Positions 27,097 through 34,796 of a DNA stretch of 34,850 nt are shown piece after piece. The position numbers and the translations under genes are program-made. A model generated the notes under the pieces. That model made no database searches, was not told the origin of the DNA, and saw only the letters and a program-made list of their open reading frames with translations. The first letter of the stretch is position 1. Every line of letters starts with the position of its first letter. The stretch spans positions 1 to 34,850 of the forward strand of contig JAAUOZ010000045.1 in the NCBI GenBank assembly GCA_012034655.1, read 5' to 3'. The stretch is from Leptolyngbyaceae cyanobacterium CSU_1_3. GTDB taxonomy: Bacteria; Cyanobacteriota; Cyanobacteriia; Leptolyngbyales; Leptolyngbyaceae.

Positions 27097-27945
27097 GTGT
27101 TTACCCGTACTCTCTCCCCGTCTGTCGGTTTACCTCGTGACTTGTTTGGGGCGATCGCCACACTCAAACGCGAACTCAATGCTGTCGTCTTGGCGCACTA
27201 CTATCAGGAGCCAGATATTCAAGACATTGCTGACTATTTGGGCGATTCGCTCGGTCTTTCTCAACAAGCTGCCACGACCAAAGCTGACGTGATCGTGTTT
27301 GCGGGGGTGCACTTTATGGCAGAAACTGCCAAAATTCTTAATCCTGACAAGCTAGTTTTGCTGCCCGATTTGAATGCGGGCTGTTCGCTGGCTGATAGCT
27401 GCCCGCCCCAGGCATTTGCAGAATTTAAAGCCAAACACCCCGATCATTTGGTAATTTCTTACATAAATTGCACCGCAGATATCAAAGCCATGAGTGACAT
27501 CATTTGCACGAGCGCCAATGCGGTGGCGATCGTCAATCAAATCCCCGCTAGTCAGCCGATTATTTTTGCGCCCGATCGCAACCTCGGCAAATATGTGATG
27601 GAGCAAACGGGGCGCGAAATGGTGCTGTGGCAGGGTAGCTGCATGGTACACGAGACTTTTTCTGAGAAGAAAATGGTGCAGCTAAAAAGTCAGTATCCTC
27701 AGGCGGAGACGATCGCCCACCCAGAATGTGAACCGGCGGTTTTGCGCCACGCAGATTATATTGGCTCGACGACTGCGCTCTTGAAGTATTGCCAACAAAG
27801 CGCCAGCCACTCGTTTATCGTGGCGACCGAAGCAGGAATTTTGCATCAAATGGAGAAAGCTGCTCCTCACAAGCAGTTTATTCCAGCCCCCCGATCGCCA
27901 ACTGTGCTTGCAACGAGTGCCCCCACATGCGTCTCAACACCCTAG
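27097..27945 (+). CDS. nadA: Quinolinate synthase NadA (C-terminus frameshifted)
   Basis: 4Fe-4S enzyme that condenses iminoaspartate with dihydroxyacetone phosphate to quinolinate in de novo NAD synthesis. The frame starts at GTG 27097. It shows [35 protein letters not shown], the first cluster cysteine in [22 protein letters not shown], the second in [11 protein letters not shown], and HPECEP. The final 19 residues as read ([17 protein letters not shown]) are foreign to the family. At the C6 run 27887-27892 a seventh C restores [29 protein letters not shown], which carries the third cluster cysteine, and ends at 28055 with 319 aa. Loss of that cysteine would inactivate the enzyme, so an assembly error is the likely cause. 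Confidence 0.93.
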   Translation: MFTRTLSPSVGLPRDLFGAIATLKRELNAVVLAHYYQEPDIQDIADYLGDSLGLSQQAATTKADVIVFAGVHFMAETAKILNPDKLVLLPDLNAGCSLADSCPPQAFAEFKAKHPDHLVISYINCTADIKAMSDIICTSANAVAIVNQIPASQPIIFAPDRNLGKYVMEQTGREMVLWQGSCMVHETFSEKKMVQLKSQYPQAETIAHPECEPAVLRHADYIGSTTALLKYCQQSASHSFIVATEAGILHQMEKAAPHKQFIPAPRSPTVLATSAPTCVSTP

Positions 27946-28055
27946 AAAAGCTGTATCTAGCGATGAAAAATCGCACGCCAGAAATCACCTTGTCTGAGAA
28001 AACTCGTTTGGCGGCCCTGCGCCCAATTCAACGCATGTTAGAAATGAGTGCTTGA
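27893..28055 (+). CDS. nadA: C-terminal tail of NadA in the shifted frame
   Basis: After the C6 run, the frame reading [20 protein letters not shown], followed by [28 protein letters not shown] and a stop at 28055, is the conserved NadA C-terminus, including the CxxC with a cluster ligand. It has no start of its own and belongs to the gene starting at 27097. It is convergent with the methylase gene, 29 bp away. Confidence 0.85.
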
Positions 28056-28084
28056 TTTTGGAGGGGGTCTGAGAAAAATATACA

Positions 28085-28894
28085 CTAATAATTTTTGATG
28101 AGTAGCTCGCGACCCACCCCGGCACTTTCTTGTTTGTAGTTGTTCATACCATATTGCAGTGTCCATTCAGTAATGTTGGCAAAGGTAAACAACGCCCTAA
28201 TTTGAGGAGAATCATCATAGGTAATCAGCCATTTGTGAGGACATTGACGCATGTTTTTGGCAAAACGTTGATGATCAAAATCAGTGTGCAGTTTGCCTTT
28301 TACACCATAGAGTTTTGATTTTGTTGCACTAAAATAGGGCGGATCAAGAAAAATGAACACCTCTTCTCCCCCTTGAGTTAATAAGCTTTCATAGTCACTA
28401 TTTGTAATCTGAATAGAGGATAAATGTGCAGAGAGTTTTTGCAATCTCTCGATCGATGAATCTGTAAATCTGCGTTCAAAGGCTTGTTTAGAATAGCCTC
28501 CCGAATCTACTGTGCCTGAGAAGGTAATTCGGTTTAAAACAAAAAAGCGAACTGCACGATCGAACTCTTTCAATTTGAGATCTTTGCAGGTGAAATAGTT
28601 AAAGAGTTCTCGCCCATCTGTGTACTTCTGTTTGATTTTTTCTACTTCCCTCACCAGCGCCTCAACTTCGGTTTTGGCAGACACCCAAAAGCAATACAAA
28701 TCGAAGTTTAAGTCATTGATCCAATATTTTTGAATGCGATCGCCAAACAGATTTTTCACCGCCAGACAAACTGAGCCACCGCCCACAAAAGGTTCTCTAT
28801 ATTCGCCAATGCTAACTGGAAGGTGTGGAATAATTTTATCGAGAGCTTTGGATTTACCACCTGGGTAGCGGAGTGGGCTTTTAATTGGAGGCAT
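28085..28894 (-). CDS. D12-class DNA adenine-N6 methyltransferase (Dam-like)
   Basis: The 269-residue protein has the Dam/D12 order. The N-terminal SAM site is RYPGGKSK (9-16), motif I is FVGGGSVCLAV (36-46), INDLNFDLYCFW follows, and the catalytic DPPY is at 184-187. The methylated target is probably an adenine in a short site; GATC would be the family default and would overlap the GCGATCGC palindromes abundant in this genome, but the specificity is not readable from the sequence. No restriction endonuclease gene is next to it, so it appears to be an orphan methylase. Intact. ATG 28894 gives MPPIKSPLRYPGGKSK, the natural N-terminus. Confidence 0.92.
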   Translation of the reverse strand: MPPIKSPLRYPGGKSKALDKIIPHLPVSIGEYREPFVGGGSVCLAVKNLFGDRIQKYWINDLNFDLYCFWVSAKTEVEALVREVEKIKQKYTDGRELFNYFTCKDLKLKEFDRAVRFFVLNRITFSGTVDSGGYSKQAFERRFTDSSIERLQKLSAHLSSIQITNSDYESLLTQGGEEVFIFLDPPYFSATKSKLYGVKGKLHTDFDHQRFAKNMRQCPHKWLITYDDSPQIRALFTFANITEWTLQYGMNNYKQESAGVGRELLIKNY

Positions 28895-28954
28895 AAGGAT
28901 CGGTGATTCGCTCTAATTTCAATTTCTATGGTTTCGTTTCGCTGCACTTCTAAA

Positions 28955-29091
28955 AACTGCAAGGCTGTCTTGCCCTCATCCCAGCTTTCCTAGATTGGGA
29001 GAGGGAGCAGGTTCCCTTTCTCCCAGCTTGGGAGAAGGAGTTAGGAGACGAGGGCGAAGATCTCCGGCATTGATCAATCCCCATTCCTTAG
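28955..29091 (+). repeat. Dispersed structured repeat, copy 2 (about 137 bp)
   Basis: Same orientation and layout as 2431-2574: begins AACTGCAAGG, then TGCCCTCATCCCAG, GGGAGAGGGAGCAGG, GGGAGAAGGAGTTAGGAGA, AGGGCGAAGATCTC, GGCATT and ATTCCTTAG. Arms can pair into a long imperfect hairpin. It sits between the divergent methylase and glycosyltransferase genes. The remainder of the 28895-29256 spacer shows no gene. Confidence 0.75.
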
Positions 29092-29256
29092 CAAGAATCT
29101 TGCTGTGGATGGAAAGTCTGAGTATTGCTGACAAGTGTAACCACGAAACCCAGTAGGAACACGATCGCGCCTCTGTGATCACGGTTTCAAAAGGTGTGGT
29201 TCCGTGTCAAACTACCGCTTGCTGACTCGCTTCTATGAAATAGGAGTTTCGATCGC

Positions 29257-30309
29257 TTGAATTCGCAGATTTTTGGGCAGAAATTGCCGCCTTCGATCGT
29301 TCGTTTTTTGCCAGTTTTTTGGATACTGCTCCTAGGTTGGCTGGTGTTTTTCCATCGCCTCGGCAACACCGGATTGCTCGACGAAACAGAACCGCTCTTT
29401 GTCGAAGCGGCCCGTCAGATGACCACCACCGGAGACTGGGTTACGCCCTACTTCAATGGAGTCACCCGCTTCGACAAACCGCCGCTCATCTACTGGCTGA
29501 TGGCGATCGGCTTCCAAACGATCGGCGTAAACGAATGGGCCGCCCGTCTGCCCTCTGCCCTTTCAGCAACGCTGCTCACTGGATTTTGTTTCTACATCCT
29601 GAATGTCTACACAACCCAACCTCGACCAGAAGCAGACACAACCCCCTCCGCTTGCGAAGCGCATCAAAGACAGCCCGTCATCCCTTACCTCGGTGCGGCT
29701 ATTTGTGCTCTAAATCTGCAATCCTTCTTTTTTGGGCGACTCGGCTACTCAGATATGTTGCTGAGCGTTTGCTTTGGCGGGTCGTTGTTTGCGTTCTTTC
29801 TGGGATACACCGCCGATCGCTCTCACGTTCAAACTCGCTGCTATCTGGCGTTCTATGCTCTGATGGCTCTGGCAGTGTTGACAAAAGGGCCAGTGGGCGT
29901 GGTGTTGCCAAGTGCGATCGTGCTGCTCTTTTTGCTCTGCGCTGGCACGCTGCGCGAAGGACTGCGAGAAATTAAATTTTTGCCAGGACTGCTAATTTTT
30001 CTGGGGGTGAGCGTTCCCTGGTATGGACTCGCATACCTGAAAAATGGGTCGGCATTTATTGATTCGTTTTTTGGGGTGCATAACGTCGATCGCTTTACTA
30101 GCGTTGTCAATCAGCACGCGGGGCCGTGGTACTTTCACATTTTGATTGTGCTAGGCGGATTTTTTCCCTGGTCGATTTATCTCCCAGGGGCAATCGTCCA
30201 TTTCACCCGGCAAAACTGGCGACAAAAACCGCGATCGCGCCAGCTTGCCCTCTTTGCCCTGATTTGGTTTAGCGTAGTGCTGGGTTTTTTTTACGATCGC
30301 CGTCACTAA
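29257..30309 (+). CDS. Membrane glycosyltransferase (GT39/ArnT-like) 1, N-terminal part (frameshift-split)
   Basis: The start is TTG 29257 with TAGGAG at 29241-29246. The protein opens with a transmembrane helix (FLPVFWILLLGWLVFF), then the first periplasmic loop motif LLDETEPLFVEAARQM, which holds the acidic pair typical of polyprenyl-phosphate-sugar-dependent glycosyltransferases (PMT/ArnT group), and TRFDKPPLIYWLMAIGF. About eight more helices follow. It would move a sugar from a lipid-phosphate carrier to an acceptor outside the membrane. After LIWFSVVLGFF the frame is lost at eight T (30285-30292); seven are expected. Repair joins 30293-31012 for 584 aa. The last five residues as read (YDRRH) are out of frame. 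Confidence 0.88.
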   Translation: MNSQIFGQKLPPSIVRFLPVFWILLLGWLVFFHRLGNTGLLDETEPLFVEAARQMTTTGDWVTPYFNGVTRFDKPPLIYWLMAIGFQTIGVNEWAARLPSALSATLLTGFCFYILNVYTTQPRPEADTTPSACEAHQRQPVIPYLGAAICALNLQSFFFGRLGYSDMLLSVCFGGSLFAFFLGYTADRSHVQTRCYLAFYALMALAVLTKGPVGVVLPSAIVLLFLLCAGTLREGLREIKFLPGLLIFLGVSVPWYGLAYLKNGSAFIDSFFGVHNVDRFTSVVNQHAGPWYFHILIVLGGFFPWSIYLPGAIVHFTRQNWRQKPRSRQLALFALIWFSVVLGFFYDRRH

Positions 30310-31012
30310 ATACATTACCTACACGTTGCCTTTGGTTCCGGCGGCAACAATTTTAGTGGCGCTATGGTGGCAAGATCAGCAAAATTCGCGCTCCTGGACT
30401 TTCAAACCGAGTGTGTATCTCAGCTTAGCGTTGTGCATCACCCTGGCCGCCTGCGCGTTTTACAGTCCAAACTGGTTAGATAATGATCCGTCGATGCCAA
30501 ATTTGGGCATAGAAATCAGACAGGCGGGGCTGCATTGGGTGGGATTGTTCATCTGGCTAGGAGGCGCGATCGCTGGCACAGGGCTGATTCTTTTAGGCAA
30601 GCTGCACCGATTTTGGGCAGTCAATCTTGTCACCTACGGGGCGTTTATTTGGTTCTTTATCACACCCGTATTTGGACTAGTAGATAGCGTCAGACAAGTG
30701 CCACTCAGGCAAATCGCCGAAACAGTGATCTCCGTTCGTGAAATCAACGAACCGATCGCAATGGCCACCAATTCCTTTGAGAAACCAAGTTTAGTTTTCT
30801 ACACCCAAAAGCCGATCGTTTTTCTCAATCGTGCTCGCCAAATTCCACCTTATTTAGAACAGCTAAAATTGCAAAAGGTGCATCGATCGATGCTCATGAT
30901 CACCACTTCCAGCACCTTACAAGAAGCTAAAATTTCTCCTCAAGCCTATCAATCGATCAAACAAATTGGTATCTATCAACTGATCCGATTTCCACTATCA
31001 GACACAAAGTAA
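30293..31012 (+). CDS. Membrane glycosyltransferase 1, C-terminal part
   Basis: This frame reads TIAVTKYITYTLPLVPAATILVALWW directly after the T8 run, the expected continuation of the protein that begins at 29257. It contains three more hydrophobic helices (SLALCITLAACAFY, VGLFIWLGGAIAGTGLILL, VTYGAFIWFFITPVFG) and a soluble C-terminal tail. As an isolated frame its first ATG is 30326. It ends 86 bp before the next glycosyltransferase gene, and the two are probably co-transcribed. Confidence 0.82.
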   Translation, partial: TIAVTKYITYTLPLVPAATILVALWWQDQQNSRSWTFKPSVYLSLALCITLAACAFYSPNWLDNDPSMPNLGIEIRQAGLHWVGLFIWLGGAIAGTGLILLGKLHRFWAVNLVTYGAFIWFFITPVFGLVDSVRQVPLRQIAETVISVREINEPIAMATNSFEKPSLVFYTQKPIVFLNRARQIPPYLEQLKLQKVHRSMLMITTSSTLQEAKISPQAYQSIKQIGIYQLIRFPLSDTK

Positions 31013-31098
31013 TCTATCAACCCCGATTCAAAAGAAACAGCCCCAAATCCGCCCACAAACCTTCAACTGTTCATCCCTCATCCCTCACTTTTGTAATC

Positions 31099-32358
31099 AT
31101 GCAAACAATTCAAAAATGGTGGAGCAATCAGACAAATCGGTGGGTCTTTTGGATCTTGCTAGGGGGGCTAATTTTTAGAAGTTTCGTTGCACTTTTGCTG
31201 CCTCCAGGTTTCGATGAAGCCTATTACTATATCTACACACTGCACCCAGACTGGAGCTATTTCGATCACCCGCCTCTAGTCGCCTGGACAACCGCCTTTG
31301 GTATCTGGCTAACTGGCACTGTTTCACAGTTCACAATTCGCTTCGGCCCGCTGCTTCTCTACACAGCGACGCTATACTTTTTATACCGAAACGCAACGCA
31401 ATTATTTTCTCAGAAAGCAGGACTTCTAACATTAGCGATCGCTTCTACCGTTCCCATCTTTCAAATCGGCTTCGGCATTCTGACATTGCCCGATGGGCCC
31501 TTAATGTTTTTCTGGTCGTTATGTCTTTGGGTTGCAGCTTGTGAATTTTTTCCTGAGAACAATGCCGCCTACAGACCAACCTACAAACTTGCGATCGTAG
31601 GCTTGCTTGTGGGCTTAGCTTGCCTGGGCAAATATCACGGCGTTTTGTTAGGATTTGGTTTGCTCTGCTTTGTTCTCACAAGTTCTCAGCACCGTAGAGC
31701 ACTAAAATCTCCCTGGATGCTGCTTAGCTTCGGGCTTTTTCTGTTAACTATCTCACCCATTCTTTATTGGAATTGGCAACACGATTGGGTGTCTTTTCGC
31801 TTTCAAGGCAATCGTGGAATTCCTAACAAAAGCTACAATATTTTTAATGTTTTCAAAACTGCTTTTATTCAGTCTGCCTATCTATTTCCTACATTTGGTT
31901 TGCCACTTTGGTGGGTGGCACTTTCATCTAGTGTGCGATCGCTAAAAATTTCATCCCGCACCCCTTTCTTGCTCTGGGTTTCAATTCCTGCCTTCCTATC
32001 TTTTACTTTGATGGGTGGCTATCAGCAAATTCTTCCCACCTGGACAATGCCAGGTTTTTTTTACTGCCGTTCCGCTCCTCGGCTATCAAGCAACTCTCTG
32101 GCAAGAAAACCATCCCAAATTAGTAGGACGATGGCTAAAAGGGTCAGCGATCGCTGTCTTTACGCTTCTGTTTGTTGCCCTCCTGCACGTCTCATTTGGA
32201 GCATTTCAAAAACCAAGCAATACAGCACTTTTAGGCGGTTTCTTAGACCCAGCAGAAGATCCTTCGATCGAGCTTATAGATGTTCGGCAATTGCGAGAAA
32301 AGTTTGCAGACTCTCCTCAACTTTTATCAGCACTCAAATCCGCAGACTTTATGTTTAG
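31099..32358 (+). CDS. Membrane glycosyltransferase (GT39-like) 2, N-terminal part (frameshift-split)
   Basis: The ATG-started frame has the periplasmic-loop motif PPGFDEAYYYIYTLHPDWSYFDHPPLVAWTT, the DE plus FDHPPL signature of GT39-related lipid-linked glycosyltransferases, followed by repeated helices (FGLFLLTISPILYWNWQHDW and others). It is authentic to WTMPGFF near 32055. There a run of eight T (32055-32062) throws the frame, and everything from YCRSAPRLSS to 32358 is out of frame. With seven T the chain continues FFTAVPLLGYQATLW in the frame of 32063-32581. A second shift near 32560 follows. The full repaired protein is 530 aa and ends at 32691. Confidence 0.87.
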   Translation: MQTIQKWWSNQTNRWVFWILLGGLIFRSFVALLLPPGFDEAYYYIYTLHPDWSYFDHPPLVAWTTAFGIWLTGTVSQFTIRFGPLLLYTATLYFLYRNATQLFSQKAGLLTLAIASTVPIFQIGFGILTLPDGPLMFFWSLCLWVAACEFFPENNAAYRPTYKLAIVGLLVGLACLGKYHGVLLGFGLLCFVLTSSQHRRALKSPWMLLSFGLFLLTISPILYWNWQHDWVSFRFQGNRGIPNKSYNIFNVFKTAFIQSAYLFPTFGLPLWWVALSSSVRSLKISSRTPFLLWVSIPAFLSFTLMGGYQQILPTWTMPGFFYCRSAPRLSSNSLARKPSQISRTMAKRVSDRCLYASVCCPPARLIWSISKTKQYSTFRRFLRPSRRSFDRAYRCSAIARKVCRLSSTFISTQIRRLYV

Positions 32359-32691
32359 CAACCGCTTTCACCTGGCAGGCCATGTAGGAATGGCATTGAC
32401 TCCTTTAGTACCGATTCCAGTCACCTGTTTTGATAAAAGAGATGTTCGAGGTTTTGCATTTTGGGCCCCGGCTGAAGCATGGCTAGGCAAAAATGCCCTA
32501 TATCTAACTTCCAGCCAATATCAAATGCGAGAAGATTCGGCAGCAGAATTTACTTCCTATTTCAGCGCTTCAATAAGTTAGGAGAAGTATCCCTCAAACG
32601 AGGCGGAATTGTGGTCGAGACATTTCATGTCTATTGGGGAGAAACCTTACTTAAGCCCTATCCTCGCCCTGCTAAAGGTGTTAAATCTTGA
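32063..32691 (+). CDS. Membrane glycosyltransferase 2, C-terminal part (with a second frameshift)
   Basis: After the T8 run the family sequence continues TAVPLLGYQATLWQENHPKLVGRWLKGSAIAVFTLLFVALLH, then a soluble region (DVRQLREKFADSPQLLSALK, FMFSNRFHLAGHVGMAL). As read, this frame ends at 32581 (YFSASIS). At the T3 run 32560-32562 a fourth T gives YFQRFNKLGEVSLKRGGIVVETFHVYWGETLLKPYPRP with a stop at 32691. The Arg/Gly-rich C-terminal tail with the ETFHVY block is usual for these proteins. Confidence 0.8.
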
Positions 32692-32707
32692 AAGCCAACC
32701 TGAAGCT

Positions 32708-33103
32708 CTAACTAGCCTGAAAGCGATCGTGATGTCGCAAGCAATCTACTTGAAAGCTTCTTGCCCATTCGATCAAGGTGGCGGGCATTTCTACCGTAAG
32801 CGGCAGCAAAAACGACACATAAAACTGATTTTGTTGAACAATCAAAACCGAGTAGCCTTGACCACGAATGGCTGCGTGGTCAAACCCTTCTGCCAAAAGA
32901 GTGGAGAACAACGATCGTAACCCCAAGACTTGAAAGGTTGCTTGTATCCAATTGGTATTTGGATTGTCTTCTACCACAAAATACTCTTTGGGCAAGCCAT
33001 TTAAATCAAAGGTAGCAACTCCACAAACGGATTCTAAATGGGAAATTGATAAATCTAAAGATTGCATGAAATTTGAGGGAATAGGATGTTTGAAACGCCT
33101 CAT
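32708..33103 (-). CDS. Small roadblock/LC7-like cyanobacterial protein
   Basis: The 131-residue soluble protein has the alternation of a roadblock/LC7 fold: LSISHLESVCGVATFDLNGLPKEYFV, then WIQATFQVLGLRSLFSTLLAEGF, IRGQGYSVLIVQQNQFYVSFLLP, and a final helix. Such proteins act as GTPase partners or scaffolds in bacteria. The family call is from fold pattern only. ATG 33067 (MQSLDLSISHL) is a plausible alternative start. It is convergent with glycosyltransferase 2, 16 bp from its repaired end. Confidence 0.6.
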   Translation of the reverse strand: MRRFKHPIPSNFMQSLDLSISHLESVCGVATFDLNGLPKEYFVVEDNPNTNWIQATFQVLGLRSLFSTLLAEGFDHAAIRGQGYSVLIVQQNQFYVSFLLPLTVEMPATLIEWARSFQVDCLRHHDRFQAS

Positions 33104-33312
33104 TCTTTTCTCAAACTACCTCTCAAGAGGTTGAGATCAGAAATAGATATTCAATTATTCAAGAAATTATTCAAAATCCCGTATAACTTAAGGAATAACT
33201 TGTCTTAAAAGTAGCTAATTACAAGAACAAACTAAGGTAGGTTTAGCTGGAGAAATCTTCATCATTAGGATATAAATTTAATGAATTTTTGCCGTAGTTT
33301 TACCCTTGAAAT

Positions 33313-33328
33313 TGTGATTTTGACCACA
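33313..33328 (+). promoter_or_regulatory. Candidate CRP-type binding site upstream of the CAP-domain gene
   Basis: TGTGA-TTTTGA-CCACA matches the TGTGA-N6-TCACA palindrome at nine of ten positions, 60 bp before the ATG 33389. Cyanobacterial cAMP receptor proteins (SyCRP1 type) bind this pattern. One isolated match in a 285-bp spacer can be chance. The rest of 33104-33388 shows no gene. Confidence 0.35.
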
Positions 33329-33388
33329 CTTGAGGAACTCTAAATCTCTGTACTCGTCTGATCAACCTGTTGTATAAAAGGTCTGTCC

Positions 33389-33934
33389 ATGCTGAAAAAC
33401 CTTTTGGCTAGAGTCACGATCGCCACCACTGCGATCGTCACCACCCTGGGCGTAATGGGGTACGCTCACAACACTCTAGCTACGAAACCACCGCAAACAA
33501 CCGCTTCTACAGCACCCGCCCAACTGATTGCTCAAGTCGATCCTGCCTTAGCCGCGATGGAGCAATCCGTTCTCCGACAGATCAACCAATATCGCGCAGG
33601 TCGCAAACTGCCCGCCCTGACTCTGGATGCCACCATCACTCAGCAGTCGCGCAACCACAGCCAAAATATGGCTAATGGAACCGTGCCCTTTAGTCATCAA
33701 GGGTTTGAGCAGCGAGTCAAGGAGATTAGAAAGGCAATGTCCTATCGGGCTGCCGCTGAAAATGTTGCCTACAATATGGGCTACAGAGATCCTGCAACCC
33801 AGGCGGTGCAAGGCTGGCTCAAAAGTCCAGGGCATCTGAAAAACATTCAGGGACAATATAATGTCACTGGCATCGGCGTAAGCAAGAATGCGAAGGGCGA
33901 GGTTTACTTTACGCAGGTGTTTATTCGTAAGTAG
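33389..33934 (+). CDS. Secreted CAP-domain (SCP/PR1) protein
   Basis: The 181-residue protein has a signal peptide (1 to about 32, LLARVTIATTAIVTTLGVMGYAHNTLA), a Thr/Ala-rich linker, and a CAP domain from about 55: VLRQINQYRAGRKLPALTLDATITQQSRNHSQNMA, FSHQGFEQRV, AENVAYNMG, GWLKSPGHLKNI, TGIGVSKN. The bacterial CAP proteins are extracytoplasmic; their targets are mostly unknown. The start ATG 33389 has AAAAGG 8 bp upstream. It is the first of two co-directional genes, with the exonuclease about 100 bp downstream. Confidence 0.93.
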   Translation: MLKNLLARVTIATTAIVTTLGVMGYAHNTLATKPPQTTASTAPAQLIAQVDPALAAMEQSVLRQINQYRAGRKLPALTLDATITQQSRNHSQNMANGTVPFSHQGFEQRVKEIRKAMSYRAAAENVAYNMGYRDPATQAVQGWLKSPGHLKNIQGQYNVTGIGVSKNAKGEVYFTQVFIRK

Positions 33935-34030
33935 ACACCCGATCGGAAGTAGGTGAGGAGATTTAGGGAATCGAAACATAATAGAATCTCAGCAGGGCAG
34001 CATCTTCCCCCTTATTCCTACTTCCTTTCT

Positions 34031-34660
34031 ATGGATTTTAAAGATTTTCAGATCTATAACGGCGATCTCTCCAAAGCTATGTTGGAGACATATTTGCAGA
34101 CAGATGCCATCGCTGTAGACACTGAGACGATGGGTTTGCTGCCGCAGCGCGATCGCCTCTGCCTAGTGCAACTGTGTGATGGCGACGATCGAGTCTCTGT
34201 GGTGCGAATCGATCGAGGGCAGACCACCGCCCCTCACCTCAAGCAATTGCTAGAAGCAACTCAGATCACCAAAATTTTCCACTTTGCTCGTTTCGACATC
34301 ACAACCCTGCGCCATCATTTAGACATTCAAGTCACGCCAATTTTCTGCACCAAGCTTGCTAGTAAGCTCATTCGCACCTATTCCCCAAAGCATGGCTTAA
34401 AGGATCTGATTCAAGAACTTGAAGGCGTTGAGTTAGATAAGTCTTCGCAGAGTTCGGATTGGGGCAACTCGATGAACTTGTCAGCCGCACAACTTCGCTA
34501 CGCCGCCAACGATGTCCGCTATTTGATCAGTGCGAGACAAAAGCTGATCACGATGCTAGAGCGAGAAGAACGCCTGGAACTAGCTGAACAGTGTTTTCAA
34601 TGCCTTCCAGTGTTTGCTTCGCTGGATCTGCTGCAATATCAAGGCATATTTGATCATTGA
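34031..34660 (+). CDS. RNase D-like 3'-5' exonuclease (DEDDy, no HRDC domain)
   Basis: The 209-residue protein shows all four DEDDy acidic positions and the tyrosine: D30 and E32 in VDTETMG, D89 in HFARFDITTL, and Y157 with D161 in YAANDVRYL. This is the catalytic core of RNase D-like exonucleases. E. coli RNase D (375 aa) has extra HRDC domains that are absent here, so the substrate may be different; tRNA 3' end maturation is only the family default. The frame is open back to 33953, but ATG 34031 gives MDFKDFQIYNGDLS, the natural start. Confidence 0.9.
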   Translation: MDFKDFQIYNGDLSKAMLETYLQTDAIAVDTETMGLLPQRDRLCLVQLCDGDDRVSVVRIDRGQTTAPHLKQLLEATQITKIFHFARFDITTLRHHLDIQVTPIFCTKLASKLIRTYSPKHGLKDLIQELEGVELDKSSQSSDWGNSMNLSAAQLRYAANDVRYLISARQKLITMLEREERLELAEQCFQCLPVFASLDLLQYQGIFDH

Positions 34661-34666
34661 GCTAGT

Positions 34667-34722
34667 GGCTGTCAAAAATAACCTCTTCCCATTTCCAATC
34701 CATCCATTCAAGTTTGACAGCC
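34667..34722. repeat. Inverted repeat GGCTGTCAAA/TTTGACAGCC
   Basis: GGCTGTCAAA (34667-34676) and TTTGACAGCC (34713-34722) are perfect inverted repeats 36 bp apart, just after the exonuclease stop. Flanking TAGT and ACTA extend the match with one gap. It may be the end of the IS starting at 34797 or a folded 3' UTR; no T-run follows. Confidence 0.6.
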
Positions 34723-34796
34723 TACTAGTAGTCCACCAAAGGAACTTTGCCTAGTCTAGCGAGAATTGGTAAACTGACTCAAAAACCGGAGGGTAT

